Assembly: GCA_964477345.1 (NCBI GenBank)
Contig: CAYZDL010000034.1
Coordinates: 1 to 7,917 of the forward strand
Source of the DNA: JAJZEO01 sp964477345
GTDB taxonomy: Bacteria; Chlamydiota; Chlamydiia; Chlamydiales; 2-12-FULL-49-11
Direction: 5' to 3'
DNA length: 7,917 bases
Below the pieces are notes generated by a model. That model did no database searches, was not told the origin of the DNA, and worked only from the letters and a program-made list of their open reading frames with translations. How positions within the stretch are numbered: the first letter of the stretch is position 1; each line of letters begins with the position of its first letter. Made by a program: the position numbers and the translations under genes. This document shows, piece after piece, positions 1 to 5,576 of this stretch.

Positions 1-165
1 CTGTTCTATTGGCTTTGATGTGTAGACCCTTTCTATCTCTTTGGGATTGACATGAGAAATCTCTCGACTCCCCTCAACGAGGAACAATCCTCTCTCTTCT
101 CTCTCTTTTCTCTTAGAAAGGTCGCGGATCTCTTTTACGTGCGGATTGTGTCTACTTGTAATCAT
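1..165 (-). CDS. SpoU/TrmH-family RNA 2'-O-methyltransferase, N-terminal fragment (runs off the left edge)
   Basis: An open frame of 55 codons begins at ATG 165-163 and continues past base 1 without a stop. The protein begins MITSRHNPHVKEIRDL and contains GLFLVEGSREI at residues 31-41. Both match the start of the substrate-binding domain that precedes the knotted SPOUT methyltransferase domain in TrmH/RlmB-type enzymes, which methylate ribose 2'-OH groups in tRNA or rRNA. The catalytic domain lies outside the window, so the target RNA and gene name cannot be fixed. A ribosome-binding sequence (AAGGTGG) lies just upstream of the ATG. The gene follows cinA directly: about 8 bases separate them if cinA ends at 174, and they overlap if it ends at 152, so it is probably the next cistron of the nrdR-cinA operon. 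The purine-rich stretch in codons 18-29 is in frame. Confidence 0.75.
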   Translation of the reverse strand, partial: MITSRHNPHVKEIRDLSKRKEREERGLFLVEGSREISHVNPKEIERVYTSKPIEQ

Positions 166-1357
166 GACCCACCTTAGGTAAAAGGGCAAATGTCATAGGC
201 AAGATACCGCCACAANNNNNNNNNNNNNNNNNNNNNNNNNNNNNNNNNNNNNNNNNNGTGCGGCAAGGAATGAGTCCTGTACAAATCTTCTCCCCTCGCT
301 TAGCCACCGCTCCCCAAACAGTTCCGATTGGCGTTTGCGCATTGCCACCATCAGGTCCAGCGACCCCTGATACAGCAATTGCATAATCGGCATCAGAAAG
401 GGCAAAGAGCCCTGTAGTCATTTGCGTGACCACCTGTTCTGAAACAGCCCCATAGGTTTCAAGACTCTTTTTTGAAACACCCAAAATCTTCTCTTTTGCA
501 TCATTCGAATAAGGGACGACACCGAGCAAAAGGACTTTAGAGGCTCCTGGGATTTTGGTCAACGAAGAGGCAATTTCCCCTCCCGTGCACGATTCAGCAA
601 CCGCTAAGGTTTGCCCCCTTGCATTCAATTCATCAAGAACCGCATCGGAAATAGAGCCCGACCTAGAAGGAAATATGAGAGTCGAAAATTCATCATAGAG
701 AGCCTCGATGATCGACTCAGAAGATTTTCGAAACGCCTCATCATTTTTTGCTTTTCCCCGAAACGTCACTGAAACAGATCCTATTCCCGGGTAAATTCCG
801 AATTGAAATTCTGGAGTGAGCAAGCTCAGTTTGGAGACCAAAGGGGCCAAATGGTCTTCAGAGGTGTGACAAAAGTGGAGAGTTTTTGAATAGAGCGTCT
901 CGACTTCTTCTCCTCGAAATTCCCGAATCAATTGAGGCAAATGATGCGCTGCCATCACTTCCAATTCATGGGGCATTCCTGGAAAAGAGATCACCACACG
1001 ACCTAACTGATCATGAATCATAAATCCAGGGGCTAATCCTGCACCATTCTTCAAGGGGCGTGATGTAGCAGGAATTTTGTATTGATCATCAACATGAAGT
1101 CCCACTCCCATAAATTCTGCAATTGCAGATGCGGTCATATCATCATGCGTATTACCAAGTCCACCAGTGGTGATGACCATTTCGCACTCGTTTAACATCG
1201 CTCTTAACGCATGAGAAATATCATCATCCGAACATGTACGAAATAGAACTGGTTTAATCCCTAGCATAAACAGCTGTTTTGCTAAAAAGTGGCTATTGGT
1301 ATCGTGAGTGGCCCCTGATAAAACCTCATCCCCAACAATCAAAATCCCTACTTTCAT
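152..1357 (-). CDS. cinA: CinA family protein (MoCF-like domain plus C-terminal amidohydrolase domain)
   Basis: About 400 residues, the usual CinA length. Residues 1-170 form the MoCF/COG1058-like domain, with GDEVLSG (9-15), DTNS (19-22), TTGGLGNTHDDMT (63-75; N69 replaces the usual P), NGAGLAPGF (104-112) and FPGMPHE (125-131). Residues 235-366 form the PncC/CinA C-terminal domain, with AESCTGG (254-260), PGAS (270-273), GAVSE (303-307) and VSGVAGPDGG (329-338). Such proteins deamidate NMN and/or hydrolyse ADP-ribose-type compounds in pyridine-nucleotide salvage; which activity applies here is not visible. ATG 1357-1355 overlaps the stop of the upstream gene (ATGA), with GGAG in front. The 3' end is damaged by the N run at 216-257. 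The literal frame ends at 152, but another frame after the gap reads LWRYLAYDICPFT and stops at 174-176. This resembles the CinA C-terminus better, so the gap length is probably wrong by one base or so. Confidence 0.93.
   Translation of the reverse strand: MKVGILIVGDEVLSGATHDTNSHFLAKQLFMLGIKPVLFRTCSDDDISHALRAMLNECEMVITTGGLGNTHDDMTASAIAEFMGVGLHVDDQYKIPATSRPLKNGAGLAPGFMIHDQLGRVVISFPGMPHELEVMAAHHLPQLIREFRGEEVETLYSKTLHFCHTSEDHLAPLVSKLSLLTPEFQFGIYPGIGSVSVTFRGKAKNDEAFRKSSESIIEALYDEFSTLIFPSRSGSISDAVLDELNARGQTLAVAESCTGGEIASSLTKIPGASKVLLLGVVPYSNDAKEKILGVSKKSLETYGAVSEQVVTQMTTGLFALSDADYAIAVSGVAGPDGGNAQTPIGTVWGAVAKRGEKICTGLIPCRXXXXXXXXXXXXXXXCGGILPMTFALLPKVGHDYK
216..257. other. Assembly gap (42 N)
   Basis: A run of 42 undetermined bases lies inside the 3' end of cinA and removes about 14 codons. 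The gap appears to shift the reading frame relative to the likely real C-terminus, so its length should be treated as an estimate. Confidence 0.99.
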
Positions 1358-2013
1358 ACTAAGCTCCTACTTTTTACACAAAGCGCATGTGAAGTGAGAT
1401 CAACCATCCCTTTTGTCTCCTCAAAAGCTTGCAATCCGAGACGGAATGTAGCTCTCTTAACCTGATTGTCAAAATAAAAAGCAGGGGGGCGCGTGTAGTA
1501 TCGAATCCACTTCATCGCCCGTCTGAATAATTCCCCATTGATAAACTGCTCTTCTTTCATCACGTAATGTACATTTCCACTGGTAGGATCGACGAAAATT
1601 TGTGGAAAAATCAGCTCAATTCCCCACCTAACTAATTCTTCTCCATGGATGCTGGAGGTAAACTCCCCATCACTTCGAAGGATAAATGCATGTTCTTTCA
1701 ATTGAATCACCGGCTGATGCGGCTTAATTACAATCCGCCCTCCGCCTACATCAACACCTCTAAGAGCTTCTGGATCTGAGCTTAATGCATAAGCGCCAAT
1801 CGGAGACCTTTCTTCTCCCTTTAAAGAGTAGTAATATTTTTTATAGAGGAGATAAAACTCCTCCTTAGGAAAAGGGGCCATTTGGGTCACTACCCGAGCA
1901 TTGTCGTACAATTCAAACTTCCCCAAAGAAGTAAAAAAAGAGACCATCTCTCCAGGGGTAAGGAGTGCCTGCAGATGCAAAAATTTAGAGACCTCATACG
2001 GTACTTGCATCAT
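1354..2013 (-). CDS. Conserved-looking hypothetical protein, 219 residues
   Basis: I do not recognise a named family. The product is a soluble-looking, aromatic-rich protein with no signal peptide, no membrane segment and no cysteine-rich metal motif. Segments that stand out are LLTPGEMVSFF (17-27), a glycine cluster DVGGGR (about 88-93), and a C-terminal half rich in Trp, Tyr and Phe (RRAMKWIRYYTRPPAFYF, about 164-181). The start at 2013 overlaps the end of lspA by 20 bases. A second ATG follows immediately (2010-2008), and only a weak AAGAG lies upstream, so translational coupling to lspA is likely. Its stop overlaps the cinA start as ATGA. Being held between lspA and cinA in a compact operon argues that it is a real gene. 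It could be a lineage-specific chlamydial protein, but its role is unknown. Confidence 0.75.
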   Translation of the reverse strand: MMQVPYEVSKFLHLQALLTPGEMVSFFTSLGKFELYDNARVVTQMAPFPKEEFYLLYKKYYYSLKGEERSPIGAYALSSDPEALRGVDVGGGRIVIKPHQPVIQLKEHAFILRSDGEFTSSIHGEELVRWGIELIFPQIFVDPTSGNVHYVMKEEQFINGELFRRAMKWIRYYTRPPAFYFDNQVKRATFRLGLQAFEETKGMVDLTSHALCVKSRSLV

Positions 2014-2497
2014 GCTTTTTCTCTTTTGTAATAAAGCTATGAAGAATTAAACCCAAGCATCCAATGAAGATATAGGTATCGGCTAAGTTAAAGACCCCAT
2101 AGGAATTTCCTGAGAAGGTAAAATGCAACATATCGATCACATGCCCATAGATTAATGAATCGATGATATTTCCCAACGCTCCAGAAATTAGAATGGTAAG
2201 CAAAACGGCTACCACCTTCTTTTTCGTAAACCAAAGCAAAATGACCACAAGGGCTGCCGTCACACAGATACGAAAGAACAAAAGGAATGAGAAATATTCG
2301 GAAAACACTCCCCACATTGCTCCATCGTTTAAAACCTTCTCTAAGGAAAAATCGATCCCGAAAGGCAAATGTAAAAGAACCAAAGGAGCATGGAGAAACC
2401 CAATCGTGTAGGTTTTAAGAACCATATCGAGCGCGATCAGGAGAAAAAAAAATCCTCCATAAACACTTAATAGCTTTGGTTTTTGAGGCCTTTTCAA
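1994..2497 (-). CDS. lspA: Lipoprotein signal peptidase (signal peptidase II)
   Basis: A 167-residue inner-membrane aspartic protease that cleaves the signal peptide of prolipoproteins after the cysteine has been lipidated; the length is typical. It has four hydrophobic segments (about 10-33, 69-90, 95-113 and 135-157). The signatures are in order: DMVLK (24-28), NDGAMWG (57-63), SGALGNIID (105-113), GHVID (118-122) and FNLADTYI (136-143). The catalytic pair should be D122 and D140. The arginine usual after GNxxD is serine here (S114), a minor departure. The start codon is TTG (2497-2495), overlapping the dksA stop as TTGA. No in-frame ATG lies closer than M25, which is already past the first conserved aspartate, so TTG is well supported. 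AAGGGAA lies a few bases upstream. It is co-transcribed with dksA and nrdR. Confidence 0.95.
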   Translation of the reverse strand: MKRPQKPKLLSVYGGFFFLLIALDMVLKTYTIGFLHAPLVLLHLPFGIDFSLEKVLNDGAMWGVFSEYFSFLLFFRICVTAALVVILLWFTKKKVVAVLLTILISGALGNIIDSLIYGHVIDMLHFTFSGNSYGVFNLADTYIFIGCLGLILHSFITKEKKHDASTV

Positions 2498-2865
2498 TAC
2501 TGCAATTTCCCTTTTTCAAATTTATCCTGTGCATCTCTTGTCATCGTTGCGTAAGGGATTGCTTCAAGTCTTTTTAGTGGGATGGTATCACCGGTGACAT
2601 CGCAAACTCCATAAGTCCCCTCATCAATTTTCTCTAGGGCCCTATCAATTTGTTTAATGACATCGAGTTCTTTTGCGGTGACTTCAATACTGATCGTCCT
2701 ATTAAAGTCCTCTGTCCCCTCATCGGCATGGTGTTGCGAGGTTCCTCTTGCTTCATCAGGAGTCTTGACATCATTGGCAGTTCCATCAAACGCCTCTTGA
2801 TGGTCTCTTCGGAGCTTAGTCAGCTCTCTTTTGAAATGTTCTACTTCCTCTTTCTTCAAACCCAT
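2494..2865 (-). CDS. dksA: DksA/TraR-family RNA polymerase-binding regulator with degenerate zinc finger
   Basis: A 123-residue DksA/TraR-type protein. The N-terminal half is helical and charged, expected to form the coiled coil that enters the RNA polymerase secondary channel. Its presumed tip carries the acidic segment HHADEGTEDF (45-54). The C-terminal segment YGVCDVTGDTIPLKRLEAIP (85-104) matches the family finger, including RLEAIP. Only the first of the four zinc cysteines remains (C88); the other three positions hold non-cysteine residues, so it probably binds no zinc. Such proteins adjust transcription of rRNA and stress genes, often with ppGpp. Whether that partnership holds here cannot be seen. 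ATG 2865-2863 is preceded by a strong GGGAGAAGGG. It lies 27 bases after nrdR and overlaps lspA. An alternative name is 'TraR/DksA zinc-finger protein', but family membership is secure. Confidence 0.9.
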   Translation of the reverse strand: MGLKKEEVEHFKRELTKLRRDHQEAFDGTANDVKTPDEARGTSQHHADEGTEDFNRTISIEVTAKELDVIKQIDRALEKIDEGTYGVCDVTGDTIPLKRLEAIPYATMTRDAQDKFEKGKLQY

Positions 2866-2892
2866 ATCCCTTCTCCCTTCCTTATAGTATAA

Positions 2893-3396
2893 TCAAACCT
2901 CAGGGCTCCAGTTTTGAAAATTTTCTACCCTAGGCTCTTTTCTCAAACTATTCCCCATTGTCTCATCGATCGCATGAATTAGTTCATCTTTATCCTTAAA
3001 ACGACGATAGACACATGCAAACCTTACATAAGCGATAGGGTCCATATTTTTCAATCGATTCATGACAATTTGACCAATTTCAATTGTCTCAATCTCCCGT
3101 ACCTGCCTAAGCAAGATATCTCCTGCTACATCGGATGCAAGTGCAACTACCTGATCGTGGCTAATTTTCGTATGCCTACAAGCAGCATCAAGACCCGCGA
3201 TTAATTTCTCGACCTTAAATTCTTCATACTTTCCGTCACGTTTTTTCACTTGGATTGTCAGATCGACCGTCTCACGCGTAGTAAATCTCTTGCCACAGGC
3301 CAAACATTCTCTTCTTCTGCGAATTGCGTTTGAATCACCACCGCCTCGAGAATCTGTCACCTTTGACTCGGGATCTCCACAAAAGGGACACTTCAT
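2893..3396 (-). CDS. nrdR: Transcriptional repressor NrdR (ribonucleotide reductase regulator)
   Basis: A 167-residue protein, close to the usual 150-170. The N-terminal zinc ribbon has its four cysteines in CPFC (3-6) and CLAC (31-34), separated by a basic stretch with IRRRRE (25-30). The ATP-cone domain follows from about residue 48, beginning VKKRDGKYEEF (50-60) and ending with YVRFACVYRRF (123-133). NrdR senses the adenine nucleotide/dNTP state through the ATP-cone and represses ribonucleotide reductase genes at tandem NrdR boxes. I saw no clear NrdR box in the leader of this gene. ATG 3396-3394 is preceded by GGTAGG. It is the first gene of the core operon, with a candidate promoter 30-70 bases upstream. 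The nrdR-dksA-lspA order matches what I recall from Chlamydia. Confidence 0.96.
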   Translation of the reverse strand: MKCPFCGDPESKVTDSRGGGDSNAIRRRRECLACGKRFTTRETVDLTIQVKKRDGKYEEFKVEKLIAGLDAACRHTKISHDQVVALASDVAGDILLRQVREIETIEIGQIVMNRLKNMDPIAYVRFACVYRRFKDKDELIHAIDETMGNSLRKEPRVENFQNWSPEV

Positions 3397-3424
3397 AAGT
3401 ACCTACCAACTGCTTTTAAAAGAG

Positions 3425-3456
3425 AAAGTCTCACGAGGATACTCAAAACAGACTTT
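3425..3456. promoter_or_regulatory. Seven-base inverted repeat spanning the candidate -10 region of nrdR
   Basis: AAAGTCT (3425-3431) and AGACTTT (3450-3456) are perfect inverted copies separated by 18 bases, bracketing the proposed -10 box. They could pair as a leader hairpin or act as a divided operator. No T-run follows on the minus strand in the manner of a rho-independent terminator. Confidence 0.25.
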
Positions 3457-3465
3457 GTTTGACAA
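3436..3465 (-). promoter_or_regulatory. Candidate sigma-70-type promoter for the nrdR operon
   Basis: On the minus strand, TTGTCA (3465-3460, 5 of 6 to consensus) is followed after 18 bases by TATCCT (3441-3436, 4 of 6). This would place transcription start about 30 bases before the nrdR ATG. It is a weak match in an AT-rich spacer, supported mainly by position, since this is the only sizeable non-coding gap ahead of the operon. Confidence 0.35.
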
Positions 3466-3471
3466 GTCAAA
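3458..3471. promoter_or_regulatory. Inverted repeat over the candidate -35 box (possible operator)
   Basis: TTTGAC-AA-GTCAAA is a perfect 6-base inverted repeat around a two-base centre. A loop this short disfavours an RNA hairpin, so it looks more like a site for a dimeric DNA-binding protein. It overlaps the proposed -35 element upstream of nrdR. No known operator consensus was recognised. Confidence 0.3.
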
Positions 3472-3518
3472 AATTCTTAGAATAATAGAATGAACAAAGG
3501 ACTTTTTTAATTATTTTA

Positions 3519-3617
3519 TTATGAATTTAATAAATATATTAGGAGGGATTCAAAAATGCTACCGCCATGAAAATAGGATGTATATTTAATAAGTATTTTC
3601 TTATCAATTGTGATCAT
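3519..3617 (-). pseudogene. Truncated copy of immunity gene A (A3 fragment)
   Basis: The ATG at 3617-3615 shares its A with the TAA stop of immunity gene B2 (TAATG). The first 20 or so codons read MITIDKKILIKYTSYFH, then GGSI, clearly the same as the start of the two full-length A copies. At DNA level 54 of 60 bases match the A1 5' end. After that the similarity stops abruptly, the frame runs through unrelated AT-rich sequence, and it ends at 3519-3521 after 32 codons. About 120 residues are missing, including the specificity region, so this is a dead 5' remnant. It marks the end of the toxin/immunity array and its boundary with the core operon. Confidence 0.75.
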
Positions 3618-4015
3618 TACAACGACTCTAAATCTGGAATATTTTCCCACCAGATGTTTTCTGCATTAATCGTAATTGTAGAAAAATCTGTTACACGCGG
3701 TTTAGGGGGGTAATTACTCCATTTTATTGAAATCTCTACATTGTCGTCTTTTATCTCTAAATCAAAAATTCCACCGCCATCATACTCTTTTTTAAGAATC
3801 CCTTCAAAAAGACTGTCATCCACTGTGATTTTTTTTACCCCATCCAAATGAAGCTTTCCCTTTATTGTGCTGTGTTTTGAAAGAGTAATGCCTTTTGGTA
3901 CGTCCTCATATGTTAATTCTGCGCTCTCTAGGGAAAGTTCTATCTTGTTTTTTGAATGAAAAATTTCAATCAATGACCCATCATGAAACCATGCAGCATA
4001 TTCAGAAATATCCAT
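3617..4015 (-). CDS. Predicted immunity protein, B type, copy 2 (immB2)
   Basis: A 132-residue acidic protein without signal peptide or membrane segments, so cytosolic. It belongs to the same family as the other three immunity-like genes here. Shared landmarks are FHDGSLI near the N-terminus (10-16), ESAE (30-33), GKLHLDGVKKI in the middle, a DF/DL-x-I strand, and the end WWENIPDLESL. It shares both termini with immB1, with a 35-base perfect 3' match, but differs in the middle. Alternating hydrophobic and charged residues suggest a mostly beta-strand fold. The role as antitoxin is inferred only from position behind a toxin tip and from multiplicity. ATG 4015-4013 follows AGAGG. The gene directly upstream is a deleted toxin tip (4038-4189), so this is an orphan immunity gene. 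Its TAA overlaps the ATG of the A3 fragment. Confidence 0.75.
   Translation of the reverse strand: MDISEYAAWFHDGSLIEIFHSKNKIELSLESAELTYEDVPKGITLSKHSTIKGKLHLDGVKKITVDDSLFEGILKKEYDGGGIFDLEIKDDNVEISIKWSNYPPKPRVTDFSTITINAENIWWENIPDLESL
3621..3655. repeat. 35-base direct repeat at the 3' end of immB2 (partner at 5162-5196)
   Basis: The last 35 bases before the stop region of immB2 are identical to 5162-5196 in immB1, while flanking positions differ. The repeat encodes the shared WWENIPDLESL terminus and could serve as a short recombination anchor. Confidence 0.85.
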
Positions 4016-4037
4016 ACAACCTCTAATTTACCATCTT

Positions 4038-4189
4038 TTACCACCAAACCCATTCTGGAGGATATAAATGAGATTCTTCGCTATAGTTAGGTACGGGATT
4101 ACCTTTCACATCCAAAAGGAGTCATCTACTCCACCCTTCTTGCTTCTTTCCATCCTACTAGTGTTAAAAGGTTTTGCCACTTTCAACAT
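4038..4189 (-). pseudogene. Toxin-tip remnant with large internal deletion
   Basis: Starts at ATG 4189-4187 (TAATG overlap with the immA2 stop) and reads MLKVAKPFNTSRMERSKKGG, then VDDS, identical to the orphan tip at 5577-5933. After VDDS the sequence jumps into the tip C-terminus in another frame: LLDVKGNPVPNYSEESHLYP, then PEWVWW and stop at 4038-4040. About 65 residues are missing compared with the intact orphan tip, including the GH, KETG and HDHYHR motifs, and the frame is shifted. The original frame hits a stop within four codons of the junction. The putative catalytic centre is therefore gone, and the gene cannot make a toxin. Its downstream immunity gene (immB2) is intact. Confidence 0.85.
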
Positions 4190-4251
4190 TAAGCAAACGG
4201 ATCATAAAGATCGGGTATATTCTCCCAATATAGGTCTTCTATCTCAATATC
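4128..4251. repeat. 124-base perfect direct repeat, copy 1 (copy 2 at 5872-5995)
   Basis: Every base from 4128 to 4251 matches 5872-5995 (offset 1744). The repeat runs from the start of the toxin tip (TSRMERSKKGG region) across the TAATG junction into the last ~21 codons of immunity gene A. It ends sharply at a mismatch on each side. Perfect identity next to diverged sequence points to recent duplication or gene conversion. Confidence 0.9.
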
Positions 4252-4617
4252 GATAGTGGAAAAATCATTAATTCTGGGTTTAGAGGGAAAATTCTCCCAT
4301 TCAATTCCCAAACTTATCTTAGAACCTTCAACATCAAAATCCAGAATTTCTCCTGAATTATACAACATTTTTAGAGGCTCTTTAAAAGTTTTGCCGCCTA
4401 TCTGGATTTTTTTCACACCTAACAAATGTAGCTTTCCTTTTATTCTATCTTCTTTAGATAGTGGAATAGGATCCTTTATATCCTCTAGATCTACTTCAGC
4501 ACTTTCCATAGAGATAATAAGTTCTGAAGGGTCTTTTCCATATTCGATATCAATAATGCTACCGTCATGAAAATAAGATGTGTATTTAGTAAGTATTTTC
4601 TTATCAATTACGATCAT
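4189..4617 (-). CDS. Predicted immunity protein, A type, copy 2 (immA2)
   Basis: A 142-residue acidic cytosolic protein of the same family as the B-type genes: YFHDGSIIDIEY (15-26), ESAE (38-41), GKLHLLGVKKI (61-71), LDFDV (92-96) and WENIPDLYDPFA at the end. It is the same length as immA1. The two differ at 2 positions in residues 1-54, at 28 positions in 55-121, and at none in 122-142. The variable middle is the natural candidate for toxin recognition. ATG 4617-4615 follows AAAGCAGGA. Upstream (4618-4665) is only a scar of a toxin tip, so its original partner toxin seems lost. The stop overlaps the start of the deleted toxin tip as TAATG. Antitoxin function is inferred from context; no named family was recognised. 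Confidence 0.75.
   Translation of the reverse strand: MIVIDKKILTKYTSYFHDGSIIDIEYGKDPSELIISMESAEVDLEDIKDPIPLSKEDRIKGKLHLLGVKKIQIGGKTFKEPLKMLYNSGEILDFDVEGSKISLGIEWENFPSKPRINDFSTIDIEIEDLYWENIPDLYDPFA
4457..4617. repeat. Near-perfect direct repeat of the immA 5' third (partner at 6201-6361)
   Basis: Positions 4457-4617 match 6201-6361 at 156 of 161 bases, covering about the first 53 codons of immA2 and immA1. A further degraded copy of the first ~60 bases lies in the fragment ending at 3617. Identity falls sharply downstream of this block. Confidence 0.85.
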
Positions 4618-4665
4618 TCCTGCTTTCCTTCTTCGATTGAGTCGAAGGTAGTGATCCGGTCTCCA
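4618..4665 (-). pseudogene. Scar of a lost toxin tip upstream of immA2
   Basis: The spacer between the 157-residue gene and immA2 contains bases 4635-4656, which match 20 of 22 bases of the RHS tip segment 6489-6510 encoding its DHYHRPNP motif. A nine-base match to the start of the tip modules (ACTAGTGTT, 4665-4673) flanks it. This is what would remain if a toxin tip preceding immA2 had been almost wholly deleted. The match is short, so chance cannot be excluded. The same stretch also forms a 6-base hairpin (4631-4636 with 4642-4647), probably incidental. Confidence 0.45.
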
Positions 4666-5139
4666 CTAGTGTTCAGATTCAACAGAGTCTGTGATCCATT
4701 TTGTTTCTAAAAATTCAGCATAATAGAGATCTAGAATATGTTTATCTTTACAATAGACCTCCCAAAATCCTCCGTCGACAAGGGTCGCAACAAAGTCATA
4801 CCTTTTAGCATATCTCCATTCACTTTCATAAGGTTCAGGGGCAATTTTTTCTATAGACCCTAGGATTGTGAGATCGTAAATTTGAAAAAATTTTGAGCAA
4901 AGACCATTTAATTCATCCCAAGAAATTTCACGCGCAGTGAACTTATTGCTTCTTTCTTCAATAAGATCCATAATCTCAATGGCATGGTCTCTTTGAGGCA
5001 TTCCATCGACAAATCCAAAATGCCAATGATAGCGTTCTCCATTTGGAAGAATGCCTAAAATGCGAGAAAGTTTTATAAGCATTCCATCTTCTGAATCACT
5101 GATTCTTAATCCGATATTTCTCATTGATATTCCCATCAT
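4666..5139 (-). CDS. Unrecognised 157-residue protein, possible unrelated immunity protein
   Basis: I do not recognise this family, and it shows no similarity to the immunity A/B genes around it. It is soluble, acidic and rich in Trp, Tyr and Phe, with no signal peptide or membrane segment. Visible stretches are GERYHWHFGFVDGMPQRDHA (about 34-53), a helical DLIEERSNKF, and DGGFWEVYCKDKHILDLYYA near the C-terminus. The longest frame starts at ATG 5139-5137. However, ATG 5124-5122 (MRNIGLRI) has GGGA six bases upstream and is the likelier start, since nothing resembling a ribosome-binding site precedes 5139. It lies 18 bases after immB1 (to 5139). Its position among toxin and immunity cassettes, where foreign immunity genes accumulate, suggests an immunity gene for some other toxin, but this is inference. 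Confidence 0.6.
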   Translation of the reverse strand: MMGISMRNIGLRISDSEDGMLIKLSRILGILPNGERYHWHFGFVDGMPQRDHAIEIMDLIEERSNKFTAREISWDELNGLCSKFFQIYDLTILGSIEKIAPEPYESEWRYAKRYDFVATLVDGGFWEVYCKDKHILDLYYAEFLETKWITDSVESEH

Positions 5140-5157
5140 TCTAAAGATTTAGCTACT

Positions 5158-5556
5158 TCATAACGACTCTAAATCTGGAATATTTTCCCACCAGATATTT
5201 TCTGCCTTAATCTTAATAATTGAAAATTCCTTTACCTCAGAATTACCAAGAAAATCTGTCCAAATAATTGATATTTCAATCGAGTTCTTTGTAATTTCAA
5301 AATCAAAAATTTTACCGCGATCATATAGTTTTTTAAGTGTTCCTGAAAATTCGTTTTCGTTTAGCTTTATACTTTGAATCCCTTCAATGTGAAGTTTACC
5401 TTGAATACTAAAATCTCTTGAAAGGATGATATTACCTTGAGTCTCTCCCTCATCAATCTCGGCACTAGCCATAGAAAAATCAATTTTATCTTTCGTATGG
5501 ACGATGTCCAAGATTAATCCATCGTGAAAGTATGCAGCATATTCAGAAATATCCAT
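5158..5556 (-). CDS. Predicted immunity protein, B type, copy 1 (immB1)
   Basis: 132 residues from ATG 5556-5554, chosen because MDISEYAA is also the start of immB2. The frame is open to 5595, but that longer start would overlap the toxin gene and add 13 residues absent from the homologue. The protein has the family landmarks FHDGLILDI (10-18), ASAE (30-33), GKLHIEGIQSI, FDFEI and the end WWENIPDLESL. Compared with immB2 the first and last segments are nearly the same and the middle differs, the same pattern as the A pair. It lies 20 bases after the orphan toxin tip (stop 5577-5579), the usual toxin-then-immunity order, so the orphan tip is its likely partner. The ribosome-binding site is weak, and read-through from the toxin gene is plausible. 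Function is inferred from context. Confidence 0.75.
   Translation of the reverse strand: MDISEYAAYFHDGLILDIVHTKDKIDFSMASAEIDEGETQGNIILSRDFSIQGKLHIEGIQSIKLNENEFSGTLKKLYDRGKIFDFEITKNSIEISIIWTDFLGNSEVKEFSIIKIKAENIWWENIPDLESL
5162..5196. repeat. 35-base direct repeat at the 3' end of immB1 (partner at 3621-3655)
   Basis: Identical to 3621-3655 in immB2. It covers the codons for the shared C-terminus and is bounded by mismatches on both sides. Confidence 0.85.
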
Positions 5557-5576
5557 GAACTTAAATTCCAAAAAAA

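Noticed and set aside
94..120. Possible frameshift in the purine-rich tract of the methyltransferase start
   Set aside because: A careful re-read gives one continuous frame from ATG 165 through GLFLVEG to the window edge, so no frameshift is needed.
2163..2411. Plus-strand open frame antisense to lspA
   Set aside because: lspA has all family motifs in this stretch. The antisense product shows no motif and no start signals.
3472..3520. Rho-independent terminator between the toxin array and nrdR
   Set aside because: Only very short self-complementary pieces (for example ATTCTTAGAAT) are present, with no GC-rich stem followed by a T-run on the minus strand. Read-through into nrdR cannot be excluded.
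3531..3563. AGGAGGG on the plus strand followed by ATG, as a plus-strand gene start
   Set aside because: The frame after the ATG stops within a few codons, and the sequence is explained by the minus-strand immA fragment.
4256..4570. Plus-strand open frame of 104 codons
   Set aside because: It lies wholly antisense to immA2, and an equivalent one (6048-6314) lies antisense to immA1. Both have low-complexity Ser/Ile-rich products and no ribosome-binding site, so they are shadows of the duplicated genes.
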